DNA of 64,000 nucleotides from Bordetella ansorpii (GTDB taxonomy: Bacteria; Pseudomonadota; Gammaproteobacteria; Burkholderiales; Burkholderiaceae_B). Under the pieces are notes generated by a model that worked only from the letters and a program-made list of their open reading frames with translations, was not told the DNA's origin and did no database searches. This document shows positions 16,501-26,368 of the stretch, in pieces (the stretch's first letter is position 1; the number at the start of each line of letters is the position of its first letter). The stretch is from the NCBI RefSeq assembly GCF_900078315.1, contig NZ_FKBS01000008.1, positions 148,724 through 212,723 of the forward strand, in the 5' to 3' direction. Both the position numbers and the translations under genes were made by a program.

Positions 16501-18867
16501 TTACTTCGCCGCCAGCTTCTGCCAGGTGTCGACCACGGTGTCGGGGTTCAGCGACATCGACAGGATGCCCTCGTCCTTCAGCCACTGGGCGAAGTCCGGG
16601 TGGTCGCTGGGGCCCTGGCCGCAGATGCCGACGTACTTGCCGGCCTTCAGGCACGCCTGGATGGCACGCTGCAGCATGAACTTGACGGCCTCGTCGCGCT
16701 CGTCGAAGTCGGCGGCCAGCAGTTCCATGCCCGAGTCGCGGTCCAGGCCCAGGGTGAGCTGGGTCATGTCGTTCGAGCCGATCGAGAAGCCGTCGAAGTA
16801 CTCCAGGAACTGCTCGGCCAGGATGGCGTTGGACGGCACTTCGCACATCATGATGAGCTTCAGTTCGTTCTCGCCGCGCTTGAGGCCGCGAGCGGCCAGC
16901 AGGTCGACCACGCGGGCCGCCTGGCCCAGCGTGCGCACGAACGGCACCATGATCTCGACGTTGGTCAGGCCCATTTCGTCGCGGACCTTCTTCAGCGCTT
17001 CGCACTCCATGCGGAAGCACTCGGCGAAGTCTTCGGCGATGTAGCGCGACGCGCCGCGGAAGCCCAGCATGGGGTTCTCTTCCTCGGGCTCGTAGCGCGA
17101 ACCGCCCACCAGCTTGCGGTACTCGTTCGACTTGAAGTCGGACATTCGCACGATGACCGACTTGGGCCAGAACGCCGAGGCGATCGTGGCGATGCCTTCG
17201 GCCAGCTTGTCGACGAAGAAGGCGCGCGGGCTGGCGTAGCCACGGGCAGCCGACTCGACGGCCTTCTTCAGTTCGCTGTCCACGTTCGGGTAGTCCAGGA
17301 CTGCCTTCGGGTGGATGCCGATGTTGTTGTTGATGATGAATTCCAGGCGGGCCAGGCCCACGCCCGAGTTCGGGATCTGGGCGAAGTCGAACGCCAGTTG
17401 CGGGTTCCCCACGTTCATCATGATCTTGATGTCGATGGGCGGCATCTCGCCGCGGCGCACTTCTTCCACTTCGGTCTCGATCAGGCCATCGTAGATGCGG
17501 CCTTCGTCGCCTTCGGCGCACGACACGGTGACGTTCTGGCCTTCCTTCAGGACGTCGGTGGCCTCGCCGCAGCCGACCACGGCCGGGATGCCCAATTCAC
17601 GCGCGATGATGGCCGCGTGGCAGGTACGGCCGCCGCGGTTGGTGACGATGGCGGCGGCGCGCTTCATCACCGGCTCCCAGTTGGGGTCGGTCATGTCGGT
17701 GACCAGCACGTCGCCGGGCTGCACCTTGTCCATTTCGGACACGTCGCCCACGATGCGCACGCGGCCGGCGCCGATCTTCTGACCGATGGCGCGGCCGGTG
17801 ATCAGCACGTCGCCGGTGGCCTTCAGGCGGTAGCGCTGCTGCACGTCGGCGGTGCCTTGCTGCGACTTCACCGTTTCGGGGCGGGCCTGCAGGATGTAGA
17901 TCTTGCCGTCGACGCCGTCGCGGCCCCACTCGATGTCCATCGGGCGCTTGTAGTGCTGCTCGATGATGACAGCGTAGCGGGCCAGTTCGGTGACTTCCTC
18001 GTCGGTCAGCGAGTAGCGGTTGCGCTCGGACACGGGCACGTCGACGGTGCGCACGGCACGGCCTTCGGTGCGCTCGGGGTCGAACTCCATCTTGATCAGC
18101 TTCGAGCCGATACGGCGGCTGACGATGGGATAGTTGCCCTTTTCCAGCGCGGGCTTGAAGACGTAGAACTCGTCGGGGTTGACGGCGCCCTGCACCACGG
18201 TTTCGCCCAGGCCGTACGACGAAGTGATGAACACCACGTCCTGGAAGCCCGATTCGGTGTCGATGGTGAACATGACGCCGGCGCTGCCCTTGTCGGAGCG
18301 CACCATGCGCTGCACGCCGGCCGACAGGGCGACCTCGGCGTGGGCATAGCCCTTGTGCACGCGATACGAGATGGCGCGGTCGTTGTACAGCGACGCGAAG
18401 ACGTGGCGGATCTTGTCCAGCACGTCGTCGATGCCGACGACGTTCAGGAAGGTTTCCTGCTGGCCGGCGAACGAGGCGTCGGGCAGGTCTTCGGCGGTGG
18501 CCGACGAACGCACGGCGAACGAACCCTTGCCGTCGGCATCCAGCGCGGCGAAGGAATCACGGACGGCCTTCTCGAACTCGGGAGAAAGCGGAGCCTCGAC
18601 GATCCATTGGCGGATCTCGGCGCCGGCCAGGGCCAGTTCGCGGACGTCTTCGGGATTCAGCGTGGACAGGCGCTCGGCGATGCGGGCATCCAGGCCCGAC
18701 GCCTTGAGGAAGTCGCGGAAAGCCTCGGCGGTGGTGGCGAAGCCGCCCGGCACGCGCACTCCCGCGCCTGCCAGTTGACTGATCATTTCACCAAGCGATG
18801 CGTTCTTGCCTCCTACCGAGTCCACATCCGTCATGCGGAGCTGCTCGAACGAAACGACGTACGACAT
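16501..18867 (-). CDS. ppsA: phosphoenolpyruvate synthase
   Basis: The 788-residue enzyme makes PEP from pyruvate, ATP and water in gluconeogenesis. It has the N-terminal ATP-grasp domain ([19 protein letters not shown] onward), the phosphohistidine swivelling domain with the catalytic His in [20 protein letters not shown] (about residue 415), and the PEP-utilising TIM barrel ending [16 protein letters not shown]. The ATG at 18867 is chosen because AGGTGA lies 5 bases upstream; a GTG nine bases earlier is less likely. It is divergent from ppsR, which controls it by phosphorylation. Its leader contains a strong inverted repeat (18899-18936). Confidence 0.97.
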   Translation of the reverse strand: MSYVVSFEQLRMTDVDSVGGKNASLGEMISQLAGAGVRVPGGFATTAEAFRDFLKASGLDARIAERLSTLNPEDVRELALAGAEIRQWIVEAPLSPEFEKAVRDSFAALDADGKGSFAVRSSATAEDLPDASFAGQQETFLNVVGIDDVLDKIRHVFASLYNDRAISYRVHKGYAHAEVALSAGVQRMVRSDKGSAGVMFTIDTESGFQDVVFITSSYGLGETVVQGAVNPDEFYVFKPALEKGNYPIVSRRIGSKLIKMEFDPERTEGRAVRTVDVPVSERNRYSLTDEEVTELARYAVIIEQHYKRPMDIEWGRDGVDGKIYILQARPETVKSQQGTADVQQRYRLKATGDVLITGRAIGQKIGAGRVRIVGDVSEMDKVQPGDVLVTDMTDPNWEPVMKRAAAIVTNRGGRTCHAAIIARELGIPAVVGCGEATDVLKEGQNVTVSCAEGDEGRIYDGLIETEVEEVRRGEMPPIDIKIMMNVGNPQLAFDFAQIPNSGVGLARLEFIINNNIGIHPKAVLDYPNVDSELKKAVESAARGYASPRAFFVDKLAEGIATIASAFWPKSVIVRMSDFKSNEYRKLVGGSRYEPEEENPMLGFRGASRYIAEDFAECFRMECEALKKVRDEMGLTNVEIMVPFVRTLGQAARVVDLLAARGLKRGENELKLIMMCEVPSNAILAEQFLEYFDGFSIGSNDMTQLTLGLDRDSGMELLAADFDERDEAVKFMLQRAIQACLKAGKYVGICGQGPSDHPDFAQWLKDEGILSMSLNPDTVVDTWQKLAAK

Positions 18868-18898
18868 TGAAGTCACCTTTTACAATGGAATGAAAGCG

Positions 18899-18936
18899 AG
18901 TTTGGTCAGGGCAGGATTCACTGCGCTGACCAAACT
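18899..18936. repeat. 11-bp perfect inverted repeat in the ppsA-ppsR intergenic region
   Basis: AGTTTGGTCAG at 18899-18909 is matched by CTGACCAAACT at 18926-18936, with a 16-base spacer. It lies 32 bases upstream of ppsA, so it could be an operator or a stem-loop in the ppsA leader. No T run follows it. Confidence 0.65.
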
Positions 18937-19025
18937 GGCCTGGACGCCCTTGGGGTGACTTTTAAGGGGCAGATTGTACCCGGTTGCGGCCTACAACTCC
19001 CTTGCCTGGTTGGAATCTCTTACAC

Positions 19026-19850
19026 ATGAATGACACGACCCCACTTCGCACCGTCTACATCGTTTCGGACAGCACGGGCATCACCGCCGAGACCTTCAGC
19101 AATTCGGTGCTGGCGCAGTTCGACCAGGTGCGTTTCCGCCCCGTGCGCGTGCCGTTCATCGACACCCTGGACAAGGCCGACGACGTCGCCGTGCGCATCA
19201 ACAAGAATGCGCTGGAAACCGGCGTGCCGCCCATCGTCTTCAGCACCCTGGTCAACCCCGACATCCAGGCCCGCGTGCGCCAGGCCAACGGCATCTTCCT
19301 CGACCTGTTCGGCACCTTCGTGTCGCACATCGAGCAGGCGCTGAACCTGAAGTCCAGCCACTCGATCGGGCGCTCGCACATGGCCGCCGATTCCGAACGC
19401 TATACGCAGCGCATCGACGCCATCAATTTCAGCCTGGCCCACGACGACGGCCAGTTCATCCGCCAGCTCGACGAGGCGGACGTCATCCTGGTGGGCGTGT
19501 CGCGCTGCGGCAAGACCCCGACCAGCCTGTACCTGGCCATGCAGTACGCGGTGAAGGCGGCCAATTTCCCGCTGACGCCCGACGACTTCGAGCGCGGCCA
19601 GTTGCCCAAGACCATCGCGCCCTACCGCAAGAAGATGTTCGGGCTGACCATCCAGCCCGAGCGCCTGTCGAAGGTGCGCAACGAACGCCGCCCCAACAGC
19701 AAGTACGCCGAGCTGGAACAGTGCCGCTACGAAGTGGCCGAGGCCGAACGCATGATGCGCCGCGAAGGCATTTCCTGGCTGTCCACCACCACCAAGTCGA
19801 TCGAAGAGATCGCCACCACGGTGTTGCAGGAAGTCGGCCTGGATCGTTGA
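19026..19850 (+). CDS. ppsR: PEP synthase regulatory protein (kinase/pyrophosphorylase)
   Basis: The 274-residue protein is a DUF299-type bifunctional enzyme. It inactivates PEP synthase by ADP-dependent threonine phosphorylation and reactivates it by Pi-dependent dephosphorylation. The P-loop-like GVSRCGKTP lies at residues 157-165. The family start VYIVSDSTGITAETFSNSVL is clear, and IGRSHMA and PNSKYAELEQCRYEV are conserved segments. The ATG at 19026 fits the family; the frame opens at 18984. Its position divergent to ppsA is the standard functional pairing. Confidence 0.95.
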   Translation: MNDTTPLRTVYIVSDSTGITAETFSNSVLAQFDQVRFRPVRVPFIDTLDKADDVAVRINKNALETGVPPIVFSTLVNPDIQARVRQANGIFLDLFGTFVSHIEQALNLKSSHSIGRSHMAADSERYTQRIDAINFSLAHDDGQFIRQLDEADVILVGVSRCGKTPTSLYLAMQYAVKAANFPLTPDDFERGQLPKTIAPYRKKMFGLTIQPERLSKVRNERRPNSKYAELEQCRYEVAEAERMMRREGISWLSTTTKSIEEIATTVLQEVGLDR

Positions 19851-19943
19851 ACCTCGGCGACCCCGGGGCAGGCGCCCTGGCATGGGCAGGAGCCCGGCGG
19901 CGGATGCCGCACGCCGCCCGCGCGGCCTGGCCCGCCGTCGGCT

Positions 19944-20348
19944 TCAGAACCCCGTCTGCAGCGGGGCGCGCACCGGTTTGCCCAGGGACAGGTACCCCCT
20001 TTCGCCGGGCAGGTAGAAGCCGATGAGCTGGCCTGCCTGGATGACCGGCAAGGCCTCGCCCCGGTAGCCGCCTTCCAGGCTGAACATCTCGTCAACACGC
20101 CGGTAGACGTCGCCGCGGGGAATGGCGCCGATCTTCTGCCAGCGCGAACCGGCGGGCAGGTTGACCGTGCCCTTCGGTAACTGCACCTGCACGGGATCCA
20201 CGAGGCTGACGGGCCGGCGTAGTTCGCTGGCCGGCACGGAGACGTAATGGGCTCCGGCACGGGTGTCGAGTCCACCGCAGCCAACCAGCAGCGCCGAGAG
20301 TCCGATGGCGAAAACAAGGGTGCGGGCGTGCGCGGCGTGCAGGGTCAT
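19944..20348 (-). CDS. small lipoprotein of unknown function
   Basis: The 134-residue protein has a signal sequence ending in a lipobox (LLVGC, acylated Cys about residue 24), so it is a predicted lipoprotein. The mature part (VSVPASELRRPVSL, VQLPKGTVNLPAGSRWQKIG, GFYLPGERGYLSLGKPV) has no domain I recognise. The ATG at 20348 gives a normal signal peptide, and another ATG at 20378 is possible. It is convergent with ppsR and stands alone. Confidence 0.8.
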   Translation of the reverse strand: MTLHAAHARTLVFAIGLSALLVGCGGLDTRAGAHYVSVPASELRRPVSLVDPVQVQLPKGTVNLPAGSRWQKIGAIPRGDVYRRVDEMFSLEGGYRGEALPVIQAGQLIGFYLPGERGYLSLGKPVRAPLQTGF

Positions 20349-20514
20349 GGAAGCGTTTCCAACTGGCTTGCGAATCATGCCAGTATAGGGGGCAAGGACC
20401 GGGCCGGGCGCGAAAAGGCCGCTCTCGGCAACGCCGGCCGCCGCCCCTGTGCGGGGAGCAGGCAGGCCAAGGACAGACCACCGCCCGGCGCAACGAAAGT
20501 CCCCGGAAGCTTGC

Positions 20515-21297
20515 CTAGCCGGCGCGCCTGAAGCGCCGCCGCTGCTCGAACAGGCAGATGGCCGCCGCGGCGCCCACGTTCAGCGACTCGACCGCGCCGG
20601 CCTCGTGCGCAATGCGCACCCGCAATGCCGCCGCCGCCAACAGCTCGCCGGCCACTCCCTGGCCCTCATGGCCGAACACCCAGGCGCAGCGCTCGGGCAG
20701 GTCCGCGTCGTACAGATCCTGCGAACCGTCCAGGGCCGTGGCGATCAGCGGCACGGACAGCCGCGGCAAAAGGGCCAGGAGATCCACGTGTTCGTGGATC
20801 TGCATCGCGAAATGCGCCCCCTGCCCGCTGCGCAGCACCTTCGACGACCAGGCGGCCGCGGTGCCGGTGGCCAGCAGCACACGCGTCACGCCGGCCGCCG
20901 CGCAGGTGCGCAGCAGCGTGCCGACGTTGCCCGGGTCCTGGATGCGGTCGAACAGCACGCAGCGCTCGTCGATGCGCTCGGGCAACTGCGGCTCGGGCGG
21001 CCGCACCGCGAAGATCACGCCCTGCCCGCTTTCCACGCTGGCGATGTCGCGCAGCACGCGGCTGTCCAGGGCATGGCACCGGGACGCCGGCACCCTGGCG
21101 GCCAGCGCGCGCAATTCGGGGCGATCCAGGCGTTCGGCGTCGAAGATCGCCTGCTCGGGCTCCCCGTGATGGTCCAGCCAGGCCTGGCACAGGTGCACGC
21201 CGTCCAGCAGCACCCATTCACCGCGCCGGCCCGTCCCCGCGGCCAGCTTGCGCAGCGCCTTGACGACGGGATTGTCGCGCGACGTCAGATGGCGCAT
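20515..21297 (-). CDS. TrmH/SpoU-family RNA 2'-O-methyltransferase
   Basis: The 260-residue protein has the three SPOUT motifs: [36 protein letters not shown] and [18 protein letters not shown]. An N-terminal substrate-binding domain precedes them, including the start segment [13 protein letters not shown]. Using S-adenosylmethionine, it methylates a ribose in rRNA or tRNA; the exact target is not readable. The ATG at 21297 lies inside rnhB (13-base overlap). It ends the lpx-rnhB unit, as in many betaproteobacteria. Confidence 0.92.
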   Translation of the reverse strand: MRHLTSRDNPVVKALRKLAAGTGRRGEWVLLDGVHLCQAWLDHHGEPEQAIFDAERLDRPELRALAARVPASRCHALDSRVLRDIASVESGQGVIFAVRPPEPQLPERIDERCVLFDRIQDPGNVGTLLRTCAAAGVTRVLLATGTAAAWSSKVLRSGQGAHFAMQIHEHVDLLALLPRLSVPLIATALDGSQDLYDADLPERCAWVFGHEGQGVAGELLAAAALRVRIAHEAGAVESLNVGAAAAICLFEQRRRFRRAG

Positions 21298-21902
21298 GGC
21301 TGGAGGTCGAATGCCTTGATGGGCGCAAAGCTGCGGCGATGTTCGGGACATGGGCCGAAGCGGCGCAGCACGTCCATGTGCTGCTTCGTGCCATAGCCCT
21401 TGTGGCGGTCGAATCCGTACTCGGGATACAACGCGTGCAGGCGCATCAGGTCGGCGTCGCGCGCCGTCTTGGCCAGGATGGACGCGGCCGAGATGGCCGG
21501 CACCGAGGCATCGCCCTTGATGACCGTCTGCACCGCGCATGACAGCCTGGGCGCCTGGTTGCCGTCGATCAGCGCCAGTTGCGGCGCCGTCGCCAGCCCC
21601 TGTACCGCCCGCTGCATGGCCAGCAGCGTGGCGCGCAGGATGTTCATCGTGTCGATTTCCTGCACCGTGGCGAAGGCGACGCACCAGGCCAGCGAACCGG
21701 CCTTGATCTCTTCGGCCAGGGTTTCGCGGCGCTCCGCGGCCAACACCTTCGAATCGGCCAGGCCGTCGATCAGCCGCGCCGGGTTCAGGATGACCGCCGC
21801 GGCATAGACCGCGCCGGCCAGGGGGCCTCGGCCCGCCTCGTCGACGCCGGCGATGACGGTGGGCAGCGGCGCCAGGTCGGCGAAAAGATCAACCTGCGCC
21901 AT
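21285..21902 (-). CDS. rnhB: ribonuclease HII
   Basis: The 205-residue nuclease cleaves RNA in RNA-DNA hybrids and removes single misinserted ribonucleotides. The active-site segment [12 protein letters not shown] (D21, E22) is intact, with [13 protein letters not shown] and the [12 protein letters not shown] segment also present. It overlaps lpxB by 14 bases upstream and the SpoU-type gene by 13 bases downstream, indicating one coupled transcript. Confidence 0.96.
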   Translation of the reverse strand: MAQVDLFADLAPLPTVIAGVDEAGRGPLAGAVYAAAVILNPARLIDGLADSKVLAAERRETLAEEIKAGSLAWCVAFATVQEIDTMNILRATLLAMQRAVQGLATAPQLALIDGNQAPRLSCAVQTVIKGDASVPAISAASILAKTARDADLMRLHALYPEYGFDRHKGYGTKQHMDVLRRFGPCPEHRRSFAPIKAFDLQPCAI

Positions 21903-23103
21903 GCGCCACCTCGAGTATGGCCTGCGCCGCCAGAGCCGGCGTATCGCGCAGCAGTTCCTGGTGCAAGGCGGTGAAACGGGCTTCGATGCGCGCGGCCTGG
22001 GCGTCGTCCGTCAGGGCCGTCCAGGTGGCGGCCTCGAGCCCCTCCGGCGTCGCGTCGTCCTGCAGCAATTCGGGCACCGCGAAGTCGCGCAACAGCACGT
22101 TGGGCAGACCCACCCAGGGCAGATAAGGACGCTGCTGGCCGGACTTCCAGGTCATGATGCGCCGCATCCAGGGCGACAGCACGTAGGAAATGACCATGGG
22201 CCGCTTGTACAGCGCCGTCTCCAGCGTGGCAGTGCCGCTGGTCACCAGCACCGCATTGGCCGCCTCCATGGCCGACCACGCGATGGGCTGCGCGGCCTGG
22301 CCTTCGGCGAGCGCCTCGGCCATCACGCAACGCAGTCCCGGCACGGGATACTGCGCCAGCAAGGCCTCGAACTCGGCACGGCGCTGTTCATTGACCATGG
22401 GCACGATGCATTGCAGCGCCGGATCACGCCGCAGCAGACCCTGCGCCGCCTGCAGGAAGCGCGGTCCCATCAGGCGGATCTCGGACCCTCGGCTGCCCGG
22501 CAGGATGGCCAGCACGCGGGCCTGGGGATCGATGCCCAGGCGCTGGCGCGCGGCCAGGCGGTCCGGCTGCATGGGAATGGCGCCCGCCAACGGATGGCCG
22601 ACGTACGTGACCGGCACGCGCTCCTTGCGGTAGATCTCTTCCTCGAACGGAAACAGCACCAGCATGTGCGAGACCGATTCGCGGATCTTGTGGATACGCT
22701 CATAGCGCCAGGCCCAGATGGACGGGCCGACGAAATGCACCGTGGGCGTGCCCGCCTGCTTCAATTGCCGCTCCAGGCGCAGGTTGAAGTCGGGTGCGTC
22801 GATGCCGACGAACACCGACGGCGGCTCGGCCAGCCAGCGCTCGCGCACGTTGCGGTACGTGGACAGCAGGCTGGGCAGCCGCTTGAGCGCATCGACGTAG
22901 CCGAACACCGTCAGGGCATGCATGGGATGCCAGGTGGCCAGCCCCTGCTGCGCCATGTGCGGACCGCCGATGCCCTGGAAGGCGGCGCCGGGCTCGCGCT
23001 GGCGCAGGCCCGCGATGATGCGGCCAGCCAGCAGATCGCCGGAAGGCTCGCCGGCGACCATGCCGATCACCGGTGCGCCCGTGTCGTTGCGTTGCGGGGT
23101 CAT
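21889..23103 (-). CDS. lpxB: lipid-A-disaccharide synthase
   Basis: The 404-residue glycosyltransferase joins UDP-2,3-diacylglucosamine and lipid X to form the lipid A disaccharide at the inner membrane. Signatures are [20 protein letters not shown] at the start, [27 protein letters not shown] and [12 protein letters not shown]. The ATG at 23103 is chosen by homology to the conserved start; the frame opens at 23145. It is separated from lpxA by 142 bases that contain two hairpins, so its expression may be partly uncoupled from lpxA. Confidence 0.96.
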   Translation of the reverse strand: MTPQRNDTGAPVIGMVAGEPSGDLLAGRIIAGLRQREPGAAFQGIGGPHMAQQGLATWHPMHALTVFGYVDALKRLPSLLSTYRNVRERWLAEPPSVFVGIDAPDFNLRLERQLKQAGTPTVHFVGPSIWAWRYERIHKIRESVSHMLVLFPFEEEIYRKERVPVTYVGHPLAGAIPMQPDRLAARQRLGIDPQARVLAILPGSRGSEIRLMGPRFLQAAQGLLRRDPALQCIVPMVNEQRRAEFEALLAQYPVPGLRCVMAEALAEGQAAQPIAWSAMEAANAVLVTSGTATLETALYKRPMVISYVLSPWMRRIMTWKSGQQRPYLPWVGLPNVLLRDFAVPELLQDDATPEGLEAATWTALTDDAQAARIEARFTALHQELLRDTPALAAQAILEVAHGAG

Positions 23104-23146
23104 GCAGTCCCTTCTGCGCCCGCCTTGGGAGCGCCGATGAAGCAAA

Positions 23147-23165
23147 AGCCGCCATCGCGGCGGCT
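23147..23165 (-). terminator. hairpin with short T run between lpxA and lpxB
   Basis: AGCCGCC pairs with GGCGGCT across a 5-base loop. On the minus (transcribed) strand it is followed by TTTTGC. With only four T residues it is at best a partial terminator or attenuator in front of lpxB. Confidence 0.4.
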
Positions 23166-23195
23166 GGAGAGGTCGAGTCGTGCGCGGCGCGCACG

Positions 23196-23244
23196 GGGCA
23201 CCGTCCCCCCGAGGGGAAACGCGCCCCTGGGGAGGATCGTGCCC
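23196..23244. repeat. long GC-rich inverted repeat directly after lpxA
   Basis: GGGCACCGTCCCCCC on one side is complementary, with few mismatches, to GGGGAGGATCGTGCCC on the other. CCCCGAGGGG and CGCCCCTGGGG lie between them. It starts within two bases of the lpxA stop codon. It could be a REP-like element or an mRNA-stabilising 3' hairpin. Confidence 0.5.
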
Positions 23245-23245
23245 G

Positions 23246-24040
23246 TCATGGCCGGATCAGGCCCCGTGTGGAGGCGTCGATGAAGTCGAGCATGACCTGC
23301 AGTTGATCGGCCACCTCGGGCTCGCTCTGCTGGCGGGCGCGCAATTCGGCGCAGGCCTGCTCCAGCGTCAAGCCACGGCGGTAGATCGACTTGTAGGCGT
23401 CGCGCAGCGCCGAGATGGCAGCCGGCGTGAAACCGCGTCGCTTCAGGCCTTCGACGTTGATGCCCACCGGCCGGCAAGGATTGCCCGCGCTCAGCACGTA
23501 GGGGGGCGTGTCCTGCATCAGCGAGCTGTTGCCGCCCGTCATGCTGTGCGCACCGATCTTGCTGAACTGGTGCACGCCCGTCAGGCCGCCCACGATGGCC
23601 CAGTCGCCCACGTGCACGTGGCCGCCCAGTTGCACCGAGTTGGCCAGGATGGTGTTGTTGCCGATATGGCAATCGTGCGCGATGTGCACGTACGCCATGA
23701 TCCAGTTGTCGTTGCCGATGGAGGTCACGCCGCCGTCCTGCACCGTGCCGGTGTTGAACGTGGTGAATTCGCGCACCGTATTGCGGTCGCCGATGACCAG
23801 CCGCGTGGGCTCGGCGGCGTATTTCTTGTCCTGCGGCATGCCGCCGATGGAGCAGAAGCGGTAGAAGCGGTTCTCGCGGCCCACCGTGGTCACGCCGTCG
23901 AACACGCAATGCGGGCCCAGCTCGGTGTCCGCGCCGATGGTGACGTCGGGCCCGACCACGCAATACGGGCCGATGCGAGCCGTCGGATCGATCCGCGCGG
24001 CGGGATCGACCACTGCGGTGGGATGGATGTTTCCGCTCAT
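23246..24040 (-). CDS. lpxA: UDP-N-acetylglucosamine acyltransferase
   Basis: The 264-residue enzyme attaches the first 3-hydroxyacyl chain to UDP-GlcNAc, the first step of lipid A synthesis. The left-handed beta-helix hexapeptide repeats begin at once (IHPTAVVDPAARIDPTARIG), and the conserved catalytic histidine region lies in AYVHIAHDCHIGNN. The helical C-terminus with DAYKSIYRRGLTLEQAC is present. It starts on the base next to the fabZ stop, so the two are co-transcribed. Confidence 0.97.
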   Translation of the reverse strand: MSGNIHPTAVVDPAARIDPTARIGPYCVVGPDVTIGADTELGPHCVFDGVTTVGRENRFYRFCSIGGMPQDKKYAAEPTRLVIGDRNTVREFTTFNTGTVQDGGVTSIGNDNWIMAYVHIAHDCHIGNNTILANSVQLGGHVHVGDWAIVGGLTGVHQFSKIGAHSMTGGNSSLMQDTPPYVLSAGNPCRPVGINVEGLKRRGFTPAAISALRDAYKSIYRRGLTLEQACAELRARQQSEPEVADQLQVMLDFIDASTRGLIRP

Positions 24041-24496
24041 TTAGTCTTCCAGGCTACGAATGGCGCACATCAGCTTGGCCTCGGCCACAAGTTGACCATC
24101 GACCAGTGCGCGTCCCTGATATTTGCAGATGCTGCGGCTCAGGCGTTCGGCCTCGACTTCCAGGCGAAGCTGGTCACCCGGCACCACCGGACGGCGGAAA
24201 CGCGCCCCATCGACGCCCACCAGGTAGTACGCTGTCTTGGTGCCGTCGCATTTCAGGCCGCCCTCTTCGTCCGAGAACGAGAAGATGGCCGACGCCTGCG
24301 CCATCGCCTCGATGATCAGCACGCCCGGCATCACGGGATGGTGCGGGAAATGGCCGGTGAAGAACGGCTCGTTGATCGTGACGTTCTTGATGGCCACGAT
24401 GGACTTACCCGGCACCATTTCCAGTACCCGGTCGACCAGCAGCATCGGGTAGCGATGCGGCAATCGGTTCATAATCCCCGCGATGTCGAGTTCCAT
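24041..24496 (-). CDS. fabZ: 3-hydroxyacyl-ACP dehydratase FabZ
   Basis: The 151-residue hotdog-fold dehydratase removes water from 3-hydroxyacyl-ACP in fatty acid elongation. The catalytic pair is visible as H49 in [13 protein letters not shown] and E63 in IIEAMAQ. Its place between lpxD and lpxA is the widespread arrangement that balances fatty acid against lipid A synthesis, since both draw on hydroxyacyl-ACP. Confidence 0.97.
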   Translation of the reverse strand: MELDIAGIMNRLPHRYPMLLVDRVLEMVPGKSIVAIKNVTINEPFFTGHFPHHPVMPGVLIIEAMAQASAIFSFSDEEGGLKCDGTKTAYYLVGVDGARFRRPVVPGDQLRLEVEAERLSRSICKYQGRALVDGQLVAEAKLMCAIRSLED

Positions 24497-24577
24497 GTCT
24501 TTCTCGTTCCTGCTCAGTCAATGAGGGTGACGGCGCATGCACGGCGCGCCCGCGAAACGGCTTCGCGAGACGGCCGG

Positions 24578-25684
24578 CTACGCCGACGAATCTTTTTCCA
24601 ACGCGCGGATCCGCTGGCGCAACTGGCCCAGCTGGGAAATCACCGCGGCATTGCGTTGCCATTGGCCATGTTCGGCGTAAGGATACACGCCCGTGTACTG
24701 GCCCGGTTTGGCGATGTTCGAGGTGACGGCGGTGCCCCCCGAAATATGTACGTCGTCGGCCAGCGTCAGGTGGCCCGACACCATAGAGGCGCCGCCGATG
24801 GTGCAGCGCTGGCCGATGACGGTGGAGCCCGCCACGCCCACGCAGGCCGCGATGGCCGTATGCGCGCCGATGCGCACGTTGTGCGCCACCATGATCTGGT
24901 TGTCCAGCTTGACGCCATCGCCGAGCGTGGTGTCTTCCAGCGCGCCGCGGTCGACCGTGGTGTTGGCGCCGATCTCGACGTCGTCGCCGACCCAGACGCC
25001 GCCGAGTTGCGATATCTTGGTCCAGGCGCCCTTGTCCAGCGAGGGATCGGGCGCGAAGCCGAAACCGTCGGCCCCCAGCACGGCGCCGCTATGGATGATG
25101 GCGCGGGCGCCGACACGCACGCCGTGGTAGAGCGTGACGCGGGCATGCAGCCGGCAATCCGGCCCGAGCTGCGAGCCACGGCCGATGACACATCCCGGTC
25201 CGAGCACGGTGCCTCGGCCGATGCGCGCTCCGGACTCGACGACGCATTGCGGGCCGACGCTGACGCCGGCCTCGAGGATCGCATCGGGCGCGACCACGGC
25301 GGTGGGATGCACGCCGGCGGCTTCGTCCGGACGGCCAGCGGCCTCGAACCATTGCGCCAGGCGGGCGTACAGCAGGTAGGGGTTGGCGCACACCACCAGC
25401 ACGTAGGGCAATACGGCGTCTTGCGCGCGCAGCACTTCTACGGCGACGGGCGGGACGATGACCGCCGCGGCCCGGGTGCCTGCCAACTGCGCCTGATAGC
25501 GCTTGTTGGACAGGAAACTGATTTCTTCGGGACCGGCGCCCGACAGGGTACCGATGCCACGAATACGGGGAAGATCATTCCCCGCGGCATTGCCTTCTAA
25601 CTGCCAGTCCAGGCCCTGGGTATCGGCGCGGGCCAACAGGACATCGAGGGTCGGCGCATGAGCGAGGTCCAGCAGAACCGGCAT
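24578..25684 (-). CDS. lpxD: UDP-3-O-acylglucosamine N-acyltransferase
   Basis: The 368-residue enzyme adds the second hydroxyacyl chain in lipid A synthesis. An N-terminal uridine-binding domain (EEISFLSNKRYQAQLAGTRA) is followed by the hexapeptide beta-helix (for example GVHPTAVVAPDAILEAGVSV) and the conserved MVAHNVRIGAHTAIAACVG segment carrying the catalytic histidine. A C-terminal helix with QLGQLRQRIRALEK ends the protein. It follows skp after 9 bases. Confidence 0.97.
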   Translation of the reverse strand: MPVLLDLAHAPTLDVLLARADTQGLDWQLEGNAAGNDLPRIRGIGTLSGAGPEEISFLSNKRYQAQLAGTRAAAVIVPPVAVEVLRAQDAVLPYVLVVCANPYLLYARLAQWFEAAGRPDEAAGVHPTAVVAPDAILEAGVSVGPQCVVESGARIGRGTVLGPGCVIGRGSQLGPDCRLHARVTLYHGVRVGARAIIHSGAVLGADGFGFAPDPSLDKGAWTKISQLGGVWVGDDVEIGANTTVDRGALEDTTLGDGVKLDNQIMVAHNVRIGAHTAIAACVGVAGSTVIGQRCTIGGASMVSGHLTLADDVHISGGTAVTSNIAKPGQYTGVYPYAEHGQWQRNAAVISQLGQLRQRIRALEKDSSA

Positions 25685-25693
25685 GGCGATGGA

Positions 25694-26251
25694 TCAGCGG
25701 CCCAGGCTCTGGATCACCTTGTCGGTGATGTCGACGCGCGGATTGACCGTGACGGCGTCCTGGACGATCAGGTCGTAGTTCTCTTGCTCGGCGATGCGCT
25801 TGATGGCGTCGTTGGCCTTGGTCACGATGGACGAGAACTCTTCGTTGCGGCGGCGGTTGAAGTCTTCCTGGAATTCGCGGCGCTTGCGCTGCAGATCCAT
25901 GTCCAGGTTGGACAGCTCGCGTTGGCGCGACACGCGGTCGGAATCGGACAGGACGGGAGAGTCCTTGTCGAACTTCTCCGCCTGGGCGCGCAGGTTCGTG
26001 CTCATGCGCTGGAGCTCGTCGTCGCGGCGCTTGAACTCGCCTTCGATCTTGGTCTGGGCAGCCTTGGCCGGGCCCGACTCGCGCAGGATGCGTTCCGTAT
26101 TCACGAAGCCGATCTTGGTGCCTTGGGCTTGAGCCTGTGCGGCACCGGCGGCCACGGGTCCCAGCAGCAGCGCACCCGCCAGGGCAACCGCCATGCCAAG
26201 TTTGCCGCCGCGAACGGGAGCCAGGGTTTTGAGTGCAAAATCAGACATCAT
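25694..26251 (-). CDS. skp: periplasmic chaperone Skp (OmpH)
   Basis: The 185-residue protein has a signal peptide ending near AGAAQAQAQG, then the OmpH/Skp region KIGFVNTERILRESGPAKAAQ and a long charged coiled coil (KRRDDELQRMSTNLRAQAEK and onward). It holds unfolded outer-membrane proteins in the periplasm for BamA, whose gene is directly upstream. Two ATGs occur in tandem, and the first at 26251 has AGGTGAG 6 bases upstream. Confidence 0.94.
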   Translation of the reverse strand: MMSDFALKTLAPVRGGKLGMAVALAGALLLGPVAAGAAQAQAQGTKIGFVNTERILRESGPAKAAQTKIEGEFKRRDDELQRMSTNLRAQAEKFDKDSPVLSDSDRVSRQRELSNLDMDLQRKRREFQEDFNRRRNEEFSSIVTKANDAIKRIAEQENYDLIVQDAVTVNPRVDITDKVIQSLGR

Positions 26252-26312
26252 GAAAATCTCACCTTCGAATGAGGTAAAGCAAAGCGAACAAGACGATATT
26301 GTGCCATTAAAC

Positions 26313-26338
26313 AACAGCAGCGCCGGGCTGCTGCTGTT
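26313..26338. other. 9-bp hairpin between bamA and skp
   Basis: AACAGCAGC (26313-26321) pairs with GCTGCTGTT (26330-26338). On the plus strand it is followed by TTTCCC, on the minus strand by GTTTAATGG. It lies in the 117-base bamA-skp gap and could reduce read-through or protect the upstream mRNA. Confidence 0.45.
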
Positions 26339-26368
26339 TTTCCCGTGTTTTCATGCGTAACCGCGCAA

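Noticed and set aside
16429..18870. 813-codon open frame on the plus strand opposite ppsA
   Set aside because: Antisense shadow of ppsA caused by high GC; composition is His/Val/Gly-rich with no family likeness, while the minus strand encodes intact PEP synthase.
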